A stretch of 64,000 bases of DNA from Oceanidesulfovibrio indonesiensis (GCF_007625075.1 NZ_QMIE01000003.1:43326-107325), one strand, 5' to 3'; positions 14,251 to 24,336 are shown, counted from the stretch's first letter. Notes: a model not told the origin generated them from the sequence alone. Made by a program: numbers and translations.

Positions 14251-16644
14251 TCACTCGCTCCTGAGCGCAGCTTCGGCCTGGGCAACGCGCTTCTGCGTCA
14301 AGAGCACAGAGTCTGGGTTCAGGGAGAGGGAATCGATGCCGTGCTCCACGAGGAAGGCGGCGAACTCCGGATAGTCGCTGGGCGCCTGGCCGCAGATGCC
14401 GACCTTCACGCCCTTGGCGTGCGCCGTCTCGATGAGCTGGGCGATCATCCGTTTGACCGCCTCGTTGCGCTCGTCGAACACCTGTGCAAGCTCGCCGGAG
14501 TCGCGATCCACGCCGAGCACGAGCTGGGTAAGGTCGTTGGAGCCGATGGAGAACCCGTCGAACCGCTCGGCGAACTCCTCGGCCAGCACGATATTTGACG
14601 GCACTTCGGCCATCACCAGCACCTCCAGCCCTTCCTTGCCGCGCACCAGGCCGTTTTTCGCCAACTCGGTGAGCACCCGGTCGGCCTCGTCCACTGTGCG
14701 GCAGAACGGGATCATCACGGCCACGTTGGTCAGGCCCATGCGTTCGCGAACCCGCTTGACGGCCAGGCATTCCAGGGCGAACCCGGGCGCATATCTGGGC
14801 GAGTAGTAGCGCGAGGCCCCGCGGAAGCCGATCATGGGGTTTGCTTCGTGGGGTTCGAACTGCGCACCGCCTATGAGTTCGGCGTACTCGTTGGTCTTGA
14901 AGTCGCTCATGCGCACGATGACCGGCTCCGGGTACTGGGACGAAGCGATCTTGCCCAGGCCCAGGGCGAGCTTGTCCACGAAGTACTCGGCAGGTTCGTC
15001 GTAGTCTTTGGTCAACTCGCGCAGGCGCTTTTTCGCCTCTTCGTCCTTCACCGCGTCGATGTCGATGAGGGCCATGGGGTGCGCCTTGATGACGTCGTTG
15101 ACGACGAACTCCATGCGCGCCAGGCCGATGCCCCTGGCTGGCAGCCGCCACCAGCGGTACGCCGCTGCCGGGCTGGCGATGTTCATCATGATCCGCGTTT
15201 CTGTCTCGGGCAGGTCCGAGAGGTCCAGCTCCTCCACGGAGAAGTTCAGGCTGTCGTCGTACACGTAGCCTTTGTCCCCTTCGGCGCAGGAGACCGTGAC
15301 CATACGGCCCTGGGGAATCCTGTCCATGGCCCCCTCGGCGCCGACCACGGCGGGTATGCCCAGCTCCCGGCTCACGATGGCCGCGTGGCTGGTGCGGCCG
15401 CCATGTTCGGTCACGATTGCCGCGGCCTTCTTCATGATGGGCGCCCAGTCCGGGTCGGTCATTTCCGTAACGAGCACGGCGCCTTCCTCGAATTCCTCGA
15501 TGGCGTCCGGAGACTTGAGCAGAAGAGCCTTGCCCGTAGCCACGGCGTCGCCCACGCTGAGCCCTTCGACAAGCACCTCGCCCCGTTGCTCCAGCCGGTA
15601 GGATTTGAGCGTGCCCTTCTGACGCTGGGACTGCACTGTCTCCGGCCGGGCCTGCACGATCTTGAGTTCGCCGGTCTCGCCGTCCTTGGCCCACTCCATG
15701 TCCATGGGCATGCCGTAATGGTCCTCAATGATGACGGCCCAGCGCGCCAGAGTCAGGATCTCGTCATCCTCCAGCACAAAGCGTCCGCGCTCATCCTTGG
15801 GCGTGTTCACGTTCTTCGTGGTCTTGGAGCCGCCGCGGGCGTAGACCATCTTCTTTTCCTTGGCCCCCAGGGTCTTCTCCACGATTGGCACGAGGGACGT
15901 GTCGTCGAGCAGAGGTTTGAACACGCGGAACTCGTCCGGGTTCACCGCGCCCTGGACAACGTTCTCGCCCAGGCCCCAGGCCCCGTTGATGAGCACGGCC
16001 CGGGGGAATCCTGTCTCCGTGTCGATGGAGAACATCACCCCGGAGCAGCCCGTGTCGGCGCGGACCATTTCCTGCACGCCCACGGACAGGGCGATGCTCA
16101 GGTGGTCGAAGCCCCGCTCCTCGCGGTAGCTGATGGCGCGATCCGTGAACAGGGAGGCATAGCAGCGCTTGGTTGCGTCGAGCAGCTCCTCTTCCCCGCT
16201 CACGTTCAGGAAGCTTTCCTGCTGGCCGGCGAAGCTCGCTTCGGGCAGGTCCTCGGCCGTGGCGCTGGAGCGCACCGCCACGTCCGTGTCCTCCTTGCCC
16301 TTGCGCTCGCAGAGCTTGGCGTACGCTTCGCGCACGGCGCTCGCCAGCCCTTCCGGCAGCTTGGCCTGGCCGAACAGCCGGCGGATGGACGTGCCGGTCT
16401 TGTGCAGGCTCTTCCTGCCGGCGTGGAAGTCGTCCAGGCGCTGGCGGATCTTGTCCTCCAGGCCGTTTATCTCGATGAACTCGCGGTACGCCTCGGCCGT
16501 GGTGGCGAACCCGCCGGGCACGCTGATGCCGTGGTCGGCCAGGGAGCGGATCATCTCGCCGAGGGAGGCGTTCTTGCCTCCCACCCGCGAGACGTCTTCG
16601 TTTCCCGTCTCCTCGAACCAGAGAATGCGCTCTATGTCTGCCAT
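14251..16644 (-). CDS. ppsA: Phosphoenolpyruvate synthase (pyruvate, water dikinase)
   Basis: The full-length 797-residue enzyme converts pyruvate, ATP and water to PEP, AMP and phosphate (EC 2.7.9.2). The N-terminal ATP-grasp domain starts VGGKNASLGEM and has RSSATAEDLPEASFAGQQ at about 125-142. The swivelling phosphohistidine domain carries H420 in GGRTSHAAI. The C-terminal PEP/pyruvate barrel ends with C751 in VGICGQAPSDYPEF and the S-L-N-P-D signature. The start has GAGG 8 bases upstream and lies 7 bases after the GAPDH stop. With GAPDH and LDH it supports growth on lactate or pyruvate by gluconeogenesis. Confidence 0.97.
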   Translation of the reverse strand: MADIERILWFEETGNEDVSRVGGKNASLGEMIRSLADHGISVPGGFATTAEAYREFIEINGLEDKIRQRLDDFHAGRKSLHKTGTSIRRLFGQAKLPEGLASAVREAYAKLCERKGKEDTDVAVRSSATAEDLPEASFAGQQESFLNVSGEEELLDATKRCYASLFTDRAISYREERGFDHLSIALSVGVQEMVRADTGCSGVMFSIDTETGFPRAVLINGAWGLGENVVQGAVNPDEFRVFKPLLDDTSLVPIVEKTLGAKEKKMVYARGGSKTTKNVNTPKDERGRFVLEDDEILTLARWAVIIEDHYGMPMDMEWAKDGETGELKIVQARPETVQSQRQKGTLKSYRLEQRGEVLVEGLSVGDAVATGKALLLKSPDAIEEFEEGAVLVTEMTDPDWAPIMKKAAAIVTEHGGRTSHAAIVSRELGIPAVVGAEGAMDRIPQGRMVTVSCAEGDKGYVYDDSLNFSVEELDLSDLPETETRIMMNIASPAAAYRWWRLPARGIGLARMEFVVNDVIKAHPMALIDIDAVKDEEAKKRLRELTKDYDEPAEYFVDKLALGLGKIASSQYPEPVIVRMSDFKTNEYAELIGGAQFEPHEANPMIGFRGASRYYSPRYAPGFALECLAVKRVRERMGLTNVAVMIPFCRTVDEADRVLTELAKNGLVRGKEGLEVLVMAEVPSNIVLAEEFAERFDGFSIGSNDLTQLVLGVDRDSGELAQVFDERNEAVKRMIAQLIETAHAKGVKVGICGQAPSDYPEFAAFLVEHGIDSLSLNPDSVLLTQKRVAQAEAALRSE

Positions 16645-16651
16645 CCAAGCC

Positions 16652-17647
16652 TCACAAGCTCTTGCTCACGTGCTCCAGGCAGCGCACGAGCTGGCAGCAG
16701 AAGCCCCACTCGTTGTCGTACCAGGAGAGAACCTTGGCGAGCCGGCCCTTGATGACCTTGGTGCTCAGGCCGTCGATCACCGTGCCGTGATCGTCGCCGA
16801 TGAAGTCCGTGGAGACGAGATAGTCGTCGGTGTAGCCCAGGGTGGGGTTCACATTCTTTTTGAATACCTCGTTCAGGGCCTCGGCGTCCGTCTCCTTTTC
16901 CAGATGGAACACGGCGTCCACCAGGGAGGCGTCCGGCGTGGGCACGCGCACGGCCATGCCGTCCAGCCGGCCTTTGAGCTCCGGCAGCACCAGGGTCACG
17001 GCCTGGGCAGCGCCTGTGGACGTGGGAATCTGCGAGAGCGCGGCGGCTCGGCCGCGGCGGGGGTCCTTGCCGGCCGGGCCGTCAAGAATGGCCTGGCTGG
17101 TGGTGTACGAGTGGATGGTGGTCATCAGCCCGTACTCGATGCCGAAGTTCTCGTGCACCACCTTGGCCATGGGGGCCAGGGCGTTTGTGGTGCAGGACGC
17201 GACCGACAGGATGTTGTGCTTGGCCGGATCGTAGTCATCGTGGTTCACGTTGAAGACCATGGTCAGGTCTTCGCCCTTGGTCGGCGCGCTGATGATCACC
17301 TTTTTCGCGCCGGCGGCCATGTGGTGTTCGCAGGATTCGCGGTCCTTGAACTTGCCCGTGGCCTCCACCACTATGTCCACGCCGGCGTCCGACCACTGGG
17401 CTTCCGACGGTTTGGGCCAATGATACGCGCGGATCTTGCGGCCGTTGACGATGAGGTTGTCCGCGTCGTGCTCCACCGTGCCTTTGAAGCGGCCGTGAAC
17501 GGAATCGTACTTCAGCAGCCTGGCGTACTCGTCCACCGGGGACCGGGCGTTGTACGCCACGAGTTCGAGTGTGTCGTTGTCTTCCAGAATGCGCGCCAGA
17601 CAGCGGCCGATGCGGCCGAAGCCGTTCAATCCAATACGAGTCGCCAT
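16652..17647 (-). CDS. gap: Glyceraldehyde-3-phosphate dehydrogenase, type I
   Basis: The 331-residue protein is the first gene of the gap-ppsA-ldh operon. It has the Rossmann start GLNGFGRIGR, catalytic C152 in SVASCTTNALAP, H179 region TTIHSYTTSQ, and the C-terminal WYDNEWG. The segment after beta-2 reads AYNARSP: N33 is kept, but the Asp that contacts the adenine ribose in NAD-specific enzymes is Ala34 followed by Arg35-Ser36. This suggests altered or dual NAD/NADP use. GAGG lies 8 bases before the ATG. Its direction (glycolytic or gluconeogenic) is probably gluconeogenic, given ppsA next door. Confidence 0.95.
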   Translation of the reverse strand: MATRIGLNGFGRIGRCLARILEDNDTLELVAYNARSPVDEYARLLKYDSVHGRFKGTVEHDADNLIVNGRKIRAYHWPKPSEAQWSDAGVDIVVEATGKFKDRESCEHHMAAGAKKVIISAPTKGEDLTMVFNVNHDDYDPAKHNILSVASCTTNALAPMAKVVHENFGIEYGLMTTIHSYTTSQAILDGPAGKDPRRGRAAALSQIPTSTGAAQAVTLVLPELKGRLDGMAVRVPTPDASLVDAVFHLEKETDAEALNEVFKKNVNPTLGYTDDYLVSTDFIGDDHGTVIDGLSTKVIKGRLAKVLSWYDNEWGFCCQLVRCLEHVSKSL

Positions 17648-17901
17648 GGTATCGCCTCACTGTGCGTTTGATTATGGGTGTCGATCTGAAGGCCGGCGTC
17701 ATCCTGCATGCCGGCGCTTCGTTGCGGGAGGCCCGAACCGAACCGGACAGCCTCCTTTCGCTGCGCCGGGATGCAGTACACGGCGCACAAGCTCTGCACG
17801 GCATCCCGGCACAGGGATATTCGGCCCAGAATGCGGGCGTGCGAAGACCGGCCCCCTGGAAGCGCCACGGGACCGGCTGTTCATCGCACGGGGATGAGCC
17901 A

Positions 17902-18174
17902 TTACACGTTGCTTTCCGCTCCCACTCCCACGGAGCCTTCGTTCATGGCGTCCAGAAGCACGCGGTCCGGAGTGAAAATGAGCTCGCGGCGCTGCCCTTT
18001 CGGGTCCACGCGGAACTCGCCCACGCCATGCAGCGTCACCACGTCGCATCCTTTCACGGCTTCCTTGAGGGCGTCGTAGAAGGCGTTCACCACCTCGCCG
18101 GCCTTGGCGTCGTCGCCTATGGCGTCCGGCAGGCTGTCTTTCAGGGCGTTCTTGAGGGTCTTGGTATCAGGCAT
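17902..18174 (-). CDS. HU/IHF-family DNA-binding protein, divergent
   Basis: The 90-residue protein has an HU-like pattern: an N-terminal helical dimer region (LKNALKDSLPDAIG...AGEVVNAFYDALKEAVKGCDVVTLHGVGEFRV), then a short basic strand segment. The DNA arm with its R-N-P tip is largely replaced (DPKGQRRELIFTPDRVLLDAM), so DNA bending may differ from classical HU. AAGGAG sits 8 bases before the ATG. It follows another HU-like gene by 30 bases, suggesting a co-expressed pair that might heterodimerise. Confidence 0.8.
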   Translation of the reverse strand: MPDTKTLKNALKDSLPDAIGDDAKAGEVVNAFYDALKEAVKGCDVVTLHGVGEFRVDPKGQRRELIFTPDRVLLDAMNEGSVGVGAESNV

Positions 18175-18204
18175 TGGTCAATCTCCTTGGATCGTTGCGG
18201 GCTA

Positions 18205-18504
18205 TCAGACGTTGAGGCGGCACGAGCCGGCGATTTCCTTCATCCCGCCGGTCGGCTCGAACTTCACGATGCGGTAGTGCTTGGAACCCGGCGATTCCTG
18301 ATGCGGCTTGTACTCCACGGAGAAGGTGCCTATCTCGGAGAACTCCATCTTGTCGGCGTTCTTCAGCGCCCGTGGGATAGCCGCGATCATCACGTCCACG
18401 GCCATCTCGGCGTCGAATTCGCTCAGGCCGGTCTTCTGCATCACGTGGTTCAGAAAGAACCTGGTGTCGTCGTCGGTTCCTTTTCGTACAACTGCTCGTC
18501 TCAT
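18205..18504 (-). CDS. HU/IHF-like protein with shortened DNA arm
   Basis: The 99-residue protein has the HU dimer core (FFLNHVMQKTGLSEFDAEMAVDVMIAAIPRALKNADKMEFSEIGTFSVEY), typical up to the G-x-F-x-V strand. A non-standard arm (KPHQESPGSKHYRIVKFEPTGG) and a short tail follow. The start at 18504 is set by a strong AAAGGAGG 8 bases upstream; the longer frame has no ribosome site. It is upstream of, and probably in one transcript with, the 17902-18174 gene. The basic N-terminus (MRRAVVRKG) is unusual for HU. Confidence 0.75.
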   Translation of the reverse strand: MRRAVVRKGTDDDTRFFLNHVMQKTGLSEFDAEMAVDVMIAAIPRALKNADKMEFSEIGTFSVEYKPHQESPGSKHYRIVKFEPTGGMKEIAGSCRLNV

Positions 18505-18763
18505 GGTACAGCCTCCTTTGATGGTTCTTCGATGCTTCTTTCCTTGTAGCAGAGTCGACGGAAGAAAAAAGGTGGCATTTCCTGAAATACCCTGAAATGA
18601 CCGCATTCTAATCGGTTTATCCCCAATCGCTCTTCCAGCCGTGTACCGGATGACGACTTTTTCCGAGCCCTATCCGCTCCTCGCTTTTCTTGCCGTCGCC
18701 CTCCTGCTAATGAACAGAAAGAACACAAGGCATTCCGCCACCAGGCAAGCAGAGGGCTGACAG

Positions 18764-21700
18764 ATGGCTGACAGGAAGAAGCAGGACGAAGCGCAGAAAA
18801 AAACCGCACAGGAACAGGAAGAACGGCAGCCCGAAAAGGCTGACGCCGGCGGTGGAAGCAGCGGCGAAGTAGAAAAGGAAAGAACCTCCAAACCCCAAAG
18901 CGGCTCTTCCCCACGTGTCCAGTCCAAGCACATGGGGCAGGCATCAAGCCTCCTGCTCGTGGGCATCGGCGCCTCGGCCGGCGGGCTCGACCCCATTTTC
19001 CAGGTAGTCGAACAGCTGGACCCGGACGATCCCGGCGCCTATTTCGTTGTGCAGCACCAGGCCATGCAGACAGGCGAAGACCTGCTCTCTTCTCTGCTCT
19101 CAAAGCGCAGCGAGTGCGATGTGAAGCTCGCCAGACAAGATATGACAGTGGAGCCGGGCGTCATCTACGTGGCGCCGCCGGACAAGCTGCTTTCATTCCA
19201 CAACATGCGTCTGCGGCTCGACGATAAACCGGTTCGTAACAAGCCCATAGATCATCTGCTGCGCAGTCTGGCCGACACAGCCGGCGAGCGCAGCATGGCC
19301 GTGATCCTCTCCGGGTCGGACACGGACGGCACACTGGGCGCGCGCGCCGTCATGGAAAGCGGCGGCGTCGTCATCGCGCAGGAACCGGAAACCGCTGAAT
19401 ATACGACCATGCCCCAGTCCATCATCGACAACAACCTGGCGGATCTCATGCTCCCGCCGGATAATATCGCGGAATATATCCAGGAGTTCGCCCAGAAGCT
19501 CGGTTCGCGCGATTCGGCCGAGAACACGGTCGATCTTCCCCAAAAGCTGCGGGAGGAGCTGCTCGAAGAGGTCAAAGACCGGGCTGGCCACGATTTCACG
19601 GATTATAAGGAAAACACCATCAACCGGCGCATCCGCCGGCGCATGGACTTCAATAAGATTGAGCGGCCCAAGGACTATGTGGCCTTTGTGAAAGCGCGCC
19701 CTGACGAGGCGCAGGAGTTGTTCAAGGACATGCTCATCAGCGTGACGAACTTCTTCCGCGATCCGGCCTGCTTCGAGGCGCTCAAGCAGGCGCTCGTCAA
19801 AGATTACCTGCCCCGGAAGAACTCCAACGAGTTCCGCGCCTGGGTGCCGGGCTGCGCCACGGGCGAGGAGGCGTACACCCTGGCCATAATCCTGGCCGAG
19901 GCCATGGCCGAGGCGGATGTGCACTGCGAGGTGAGCATCTACGCCACGGACGTGGACGCCCAGGCCATAGCCAGTGCCCGCAAGGGCGTCTTTCCCGAGA
20001 ACATCGAGTCCGACGTGAGCGAGCAGCGGCTGCGGCGGTTCTTCACCCACCAGAACAATCAATACAAGATCAAGCAGAAAATCCGGGACATGCTCATCTT
20101 TGCCGAGCAGAACGTGCGCCAGGACCCGCCCTTCTACCGGCTGGACGCCATCGTCTGCCGCAACCTGCTGATGTATTTCAAGCCGGAGGCGCAGCAGAAG
20201 GTGCTCTCCCACTTTTGTTACGCACTCAAGCGCAACGGCCTGCTCATGCTCGGCACCTCGGAGAGCGTAGGCCAGTACAACGACTGTTTGCGCTCTCTAG
20301 ACTCCCACTGCCGGCTGTACGCGGCCAAACGCGGCATAGAAGACAACTCCAGGGATTTCGGCGGCCACTCGTCGCGTATTTTCTCCATGACCGGCATACG
20401 GGGTGGCCGGCAGGAACGGAGCCGTCCGGAGGATATCGGCGAGGATGGTGGTATCCGTTCCATGGAGCGCATCCTCCTCAAGCTTGCCACGCCGCCGTCC
20501 GCCATCGTGAATCGTCAAGGAGACATCCACTACCTCCACGGCCGCACGGGCAAGCTCCTGGAGCCGGCGCAGGGCAAACCGGACGCGAACATCCTGCGCA
20601 TGGCGCGGGAAGGGCTGCGCATGGACCTGGCCACACTGCTCAGTGAGTGCGCGCACAGCCAACAGGTGCAGCGCCGCCGCAACGTCCGGGTGCGCACCAA
20701 TGGTGACGAAGAGTTCTTTGACATCGCCATCCATCCCGTCAACTCGGACCAGTTCGAAACCCCCATGTTCCTGATCGAGTTCCGCGAATCGGACGAGCCG
20801 TCCGAAGGCGCCCTGGAACTCCCGGACATGGACGGCGTCGCGGAAACGGTCAAAAGACGCATTGCAATTTTGGAGTCCGAAGTACAGGAGTGCCGGGACA
20901 GCATGCGCATCATGACCGAGGAGTACGAGGCGGCCAACGAAGAGCTCAAGTCTTCCAACGAGGAATTGCAGTCCACCAACGAAGAGCTCAAGAGCACGGT
21001 GGAGGAGCTTGAGACAGCCAAGGAGGAGGTGCAGTCCATCAACGAGGAGCAGGCCACCCTGAACGACGAACTGCAATCGAAGAACAGCGAGCTCCAGCGC
21101 ATCAGCAGCGACCTGGACAATCTTCTTGTGAGCACCGAGATCGCCACCCTGTTCCTGAACGCCGACCTGGAAATCAGACGTTATACACCAGCCATGACGG
21201 AACTCATGAGCCTGCGCGAGTCCGACGTGGGCCGGCCGGTCACGGACATCGCCATGAAGCTCGATTACGCGGACCTGTCCAGGGACGCGGCCCGGGTGCA
21301 GGAGACCCTCAAACCAATAGCCCGCGAATTGGAAAGCGACAATAACACCTGGCTCCAGATGCGCATCCGCCCGTACAGAACCACGGACAACCGCATCGAC
21401 GGCGTGGTGGTCACGTTCAACGACATCACGCAGCTCAAACGCAGCGAACGCACCTCCAGAAGCGCCCAGTCCCTGGCCGAATCCATCATCGAGATATCCT
21501 CGGCTCCCATCCTCGTGCTCGACGAGAACCTCGTCATCCAGAGCACGAACCGCGCCTTTCTTGACATCTTCGGCGTGACCGAGAAAAGGACACTGGGCAA
21601 ACGCATCAGCGAGGTGGCTCACGGCCGGCTCGATGTACCTGCGCTCACCAACGCGCTCGGCAGGCTCGTGAAGGAAAAGGAGGTGCTGCGCAACCACGCG

Positions 21701-21841
21701 GTGGAGGCGGAGGTGGAGCCATCGCGCCGTGTTCGACTGTTCATCAACGCCAAGTACGTGCCGTTTTCCACCATGGAAGGCGAAGCCAGGCGCATCCTGA
21801 TGTCCATCGCGGACATCAAGCCGCTGAACGAGGAGGGCTGA
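18764..21841 (+). CDS. CheB-CheR-PAS chemotaxis-type fusion protein
   Basis: The 1025-residue cytoplasmic signalling protein begins with a charged, low-complexity segment (1-60). The CheB methylesterase domain (62-245) has catalytic S71 (GASAGG), H98 and D188 (GSDTDG). The CheR methyltransferase (about 255-520) has RRIRRRM, NFFRDP and the SAM motif WVPGCATGEEAYTLA. A PAS-like region follows, then a long coiled coil (about 700-790) of repeated EELKSSNEELQSTNEEL heptads, and two PAS domains to the end. Such proteins link methyl-based signalling to kinase pathways and usually lack a receiver. GAGGG precedes the ATG. A hybrid kinase gene 124 bases downstream is the likely partner. Confidence 0.93.
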   Translation: MADRKKQDEAQKKTAQEQEERQPEKADAGGGSSGEVEKERTSKPQSGSSPRVQSKHMGQASSLLLVGIGASAGGLDPIFQVVEQLDPDDPGAYFVVQHQAMQTGEDLLSSLLSKRSECDVKLARQDMTVEPGVIYVAPPDKLLSFHNMRLRLDDKPVRNKPIDHLLRSLADTAGERSMAVILSGSDTDGTLGARAVMESGGVVIAQEPETAEYTTMPQSIIDNNLADLMLPPDNIAEYIQEFAQKLGSRDSAENTVDLPQKLREELLEEVKDRAGHDFTDYKENTINRRIRRRMDFNKIERPKDYVAFVKARPDEAQELFKDMLISVTNFFRDPACFEALKQALVKDYLPRKNSNEFRAWVPGCATGEEAYTLAIILAEAMAEADVHCEVSIYATDVDAQAIASARKGVFPENIESDVSEQRLRRFFTHQNNQYKIKQKIRDMLIFAEQNVRQDPPFYRLDAIVCRNLLMYFKPEAQQKVLSHFCYALKRNGLLMLGTSESVGQYNDCLRSLDSHCRLYAAKRGIEDNSRDFGGHSSRIFSMTGIRGGRQERSRPEDIGEDGGIRSMERILLKLATPPSAIVNRQGDIHYLHGRTGKLLEPAQGKPDANILRMAREGLRMDLATLLSECAHSQQVQRRRNVRVRTNGDEEFFDIAIHPVNSDQFETPMFLIEFRESDEPSEGALELPDMDGVAETVKRRIAILESEVQECRDSMRIMTEEYEAANEELKSSNEELQSTNEELKSTVEELETAKEEVQSINEEQATLNDELQSKNSELQRISSDLDNLLVSTEIATLFLNADLEIRRYTPAMTELMSLRESDVGRPVTDIAMKLDYADLSRDAARVQETLKPIARELESDNNTWLQMRIRPYRTTDNRIDGVVVTFNDITQLKRSERTSRSAQSLAESIIEISSAPILVLDENLVIQSTNRAFLDIFGVTEKRTLGKRISEVAHGRLDVPALTNALGRLVKEKEVLRNHAVEAEVEPSRRVRLFINAKYVPFSTMEGEARRILMSIADIKPLNEEG

Positions 21842-21965
21842 CACAACCACACCCGAAAACTGACCTTCGCAACGCCCGCCCGGGAACGTATTTTAGAAGA
21901 TAGTTGTATCCAGCAACCTTCACTCATGTTCCGACAACAGACCACGGCGCGTCAACGGGGAATCC

Positions 21966-23687
21966 ATGCCTCACGAAGAACTGAATCGCGAGAAACTGAG
22001 ACGGCTGGCACGAGAATTTGCAAGCGAGGGCAGATCGCCCGATGTACAAAGCCTGTCCCCCGATGACGTGGAAAAGCTTCTTTACGAGTTCGGTGTCTAC
22101 CAGAGCGAATTGCAGGCGCAGAACGAACACCTCAGCGACCTGCGCGACGAACTTGAGAGTTCCAAGGACAAATACGCCCTTTTGTACGATCTCGCGCCAT
22201 TCGGCTACGCCACCATAGACGCCAACGGCCGAATCCACGACTGCAACATCGCCTTCGCCTCCATGGCCGGCAGCAACCGCAAGCACCTCACGGACACGCT
22301 CATCCAGCATCTCGTTCCGGCGCACGATCAGAACACGCTGTTCAACCTGCTGGACGACGCCGCCCAGAGCGAGAGCCTGGAATCCAGCGAGTTCGAACTG
22401 CGACACGGCGACGGCTACGACAACAGGATCGTCCGTTGCGACGCCCGCATCCTGCGCTATCCCCCTGGGAATGGCATTCGCTACCTGCTCGCCTTCATTG
22501 ATGTGACCGACCGCCGCCGGCTGGAGACCGAGCTGCGCCTGTCCAAGGCCAAGGCCGAATCCGCCAGCCAGGCCAAGAGCGAATTCCTGGCCAACATGAG
22601 CCACGAGATACGCACGCCCATGACCGGCATTCAGGGCATGCTCAAGCTGCTGGACAAGACCGCGCTCGACGAGCACCAGCGCGAGTACGTGGAGATGGCC
22701 CAGACCAGCTCAAACAGCCTCCTGGAGCTCATCAACGACATCCTGGACCTCTCGCGCATCGAGGCCAACCGGCTGGAGATCGTCACCCAGCCCTTCGACA
22801 TACGCGAACTCGTCGAAAAGCTCGTGGGCATATTCCGCCCGCTGGCGGATCAGAAGGGGCTGAACCTCGAATACACCATCGAGGGATCCATTCCCCGCTG
22901 GCTGGAAGGCGACCAGCTGCGGGTCCGCCAGGTGCTCTTCAATCTGGTGGGCAACGCCGTGAAATACACGGATGAAGGATCGGTCACCCTCAACGTCCGC
23001 ACAATGCACACCCTCAGGGAGCGCGGCCGCATGGTCCTGTTCCACATAGCGGACACCGGCACGGGCATTCCCTCGGACAAGCTGGAAACCATCTTCCAGC
23101 CCTTCACCCAGTCCGATTCGAGCTACGCCAAGCAGATGGCCGGCACCGGCCTCGGTCTGACCATCGTCAAGAAGCTCGTGGAGCTCATGGCCGGACACAT
23201 TTCCATCCAGTCCAAACAGAATGAATGGACTCGCGTGACGCTCACCCTGCCCTTCCGCGATACGGAAGCCCCGAAGCGCGAAGCCGAGCCTTCACCAGAA
23301 GAGCCCATCCCGCACGGCTACAGAGTCCTCCTTGCCGAGGACAACCGCATCAATCAGAAAGCGGTGAAGATGTTTCTGGAACAATACGGCCACACGGTGA
23401 GCATTGCCCAGAACGGCCAGGAAGCCATAGACATGCTCAGGCAGGGCGAATTCGACGCCGTGCTCATGGATGTGCAGATGCCCGGCATGGACGGCCTGGA
23501 GGCGACACAGGCCATCCGGAAAAGCGAGGAAAGCTCTCCGGGCATCCCCATCATCGCGCTCACGGCCTACGCCATGGACGAAGACAAGGACAAGATCCTC
23601 GGCGCAGGCATGAACGAGTTCCTCACCAAACCCATCGATTACGACAAGCTCAACGGCATCCTGCACCGGCTCATCAACAAAAAATGA
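21966..23687 (+). CDS. Hybrid histidine kinase: PAS, HisKA, HATPase, receiver
   Basis: The 573-residue soluble kinase has an N-terminal helical stretch (1-70), a PAS domain (about 70-185), a HisKA domain with H213 in [12 protein letters not shown], an HATPase with [17 protein letters not shown] and GTGLGL, and a receiver domain (452-570) with phospho-acceptor D502 (VLMDVQMPG) and K at LTKPID. There is no transmembrane segment, so the input is cytoplasmic, or comes from the preceding CheB-CheR-PAS protein. GGGGA precedes ATG 21966. No DNA-binding output is fused; phosphate probably moves to a separate HPt. Confidence 0.95.
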   Translation: MPHEELNREKLRRLAREFASEGRSPDVQSLSPDDVEKLLYEFGVYQSELQAQNEHLSDLRDELESSKDKYALLYDLAPFGYATIDANGRIHDCNIAFASMAGSNRKHLTDTLIQHLVPAHDQNTLFNLLDDAAQSESLESSEFELRHGDGYDNRIVRCDARILRYPPGNGIRYLLAFIDVTDRRRLETELRLSKAKAESASQAKSEFLANMSHEIRTPMTGIQGMLKLLDKTALDEHQREYVEMAQTSSNSLLELINDILDLSRIEANRLEIVTQPFDIRELVEKLVGIFRPLADQKGLNLEYTIEGSIPRWLEGDQLRVRQVLFNLVGNAVKYTDEGSVTLNVRTMHTLRERGRMVLFHIADTGTGIPSDKLETIFQPFTQSDSSYAKQMAGTGLGLTIVKKLVELMAGHISIQSKQNEWTRVTLTLPFRDTEAPKREAEPSPEEPIPHGYRVLLAEDNRINQKAVKMFLEQYGHTVSIAQNGQEAIDMLRQGEFDAVLMDVQMPGMDGLEATQAIRKSEESSPGIPIIALTAYAMDEDKDKILGAGMNEFLTKPIDYDKLNGILHRLINKK

Positions 23688-23729
23688 GCGCGGCTGGCGC
23701 GAGCCCGCCTGTTTCCTGAAAAGCTTGCG

Positions 23730-24296
23730 TCATCCTCTCTGCGACAGCTTTTCCAGAAGCTCCGACGATGATGCGAACCGGCATCCCGCTTCACGCATGG
23801 TCTGCTCAGCCTTCTCCACGTCCCCTTGCTCGGCGTCCACGCCTTTCACTCCGTCCGTCACCACGGCGACTGCATAGCCCCGCTCCCGTCCGCCCAGGGC
23901 CGTCTTCAACACGCAGTGCTCCGTGGCCACGCCGGTGACGAGCATCTCGTCCAGATCCCGGCACCCTAACAATTCCGGGAACTGCGGCTGCTCGAAGGTG
24001 TCAATGCAGCACTTGGGGATGACGATGTCTCCCGGCGCCGGAGCCAGTTCCGTGATGACCTGCGCCCCTTGCGTGCCCCGCACGGCATGGGGCGGCCAGT
24101 CCCTGAACTCCGGGTCCTCGGGGTGGTGCGCATCGCAAAGAAAGATGACGAGGCCGCCGGCCTTGTGGAATGCTGTGCGCAGGCTGTCGATGGCGGGTAC
24201 GCAGGCGTCCGCGCCCTTCACGGCCAGTGCGCCGGCCGGCCGGACGAAATCGTTGAGCATGTCGATTATAACGAGGGCCTTGCTTTCAAATGCCAT
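23730..24296 (-). CDS. pncA: Nicotinamidase-type cysteine hydrolase
   Basis: The 188-residue isochorismatase-fold amidase has a D12 (VIIDMLNDF), K95 (IPKCCIDTF), C128 (GVATEHCV) triad. The metal-site candidates near DAHHPEDPEF fit nicotinamidase. It would convert nicotinamide to nicotinate. The strongest support is that the gene just upstream in the same operon (40-base gap) is a nicotinate phosphoribosyltransferase, the next enzyme of the salvage pathway. AAGGAG lies 8 bases before the ATG. Confidence 0.85.
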   Translation of the reverse strand: MAFESKALVIIDMLNDFVRPAGALAVKGADACVPAIDSLRTAFHKAGGLVIFLCDAHHPEDPEFRDWPPHAVRGTQGAQVITELAPAPGDIVIPKCCIDTFEQPQFPELLGCRDLDEMLVTGVATEHCVLKTALGGRERGYAVAVVTDGVKGVDAEQGDVEKAEQTMREAGCRFASSSELLEKLSQRG

Positions 24297-24336
24297 GGTG
24301 CGTCTCCTTGTGCGTCTTTACTTCTTCGACCGGGCT

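Noticed and set aside
14848-16752. 634-residue open frame on the plus strand
   Set aside because: It is the antisense shadow of ppsA, which has all catalytic motifs; high GC keeps the opposite frame open.
17648-17901. Possible small RNA or gene between gap and the HU-like pair
   Set aside because: Only a short GCCGGC hairpin (about 17691-17714) without T tract; no clear start or promoter pair.
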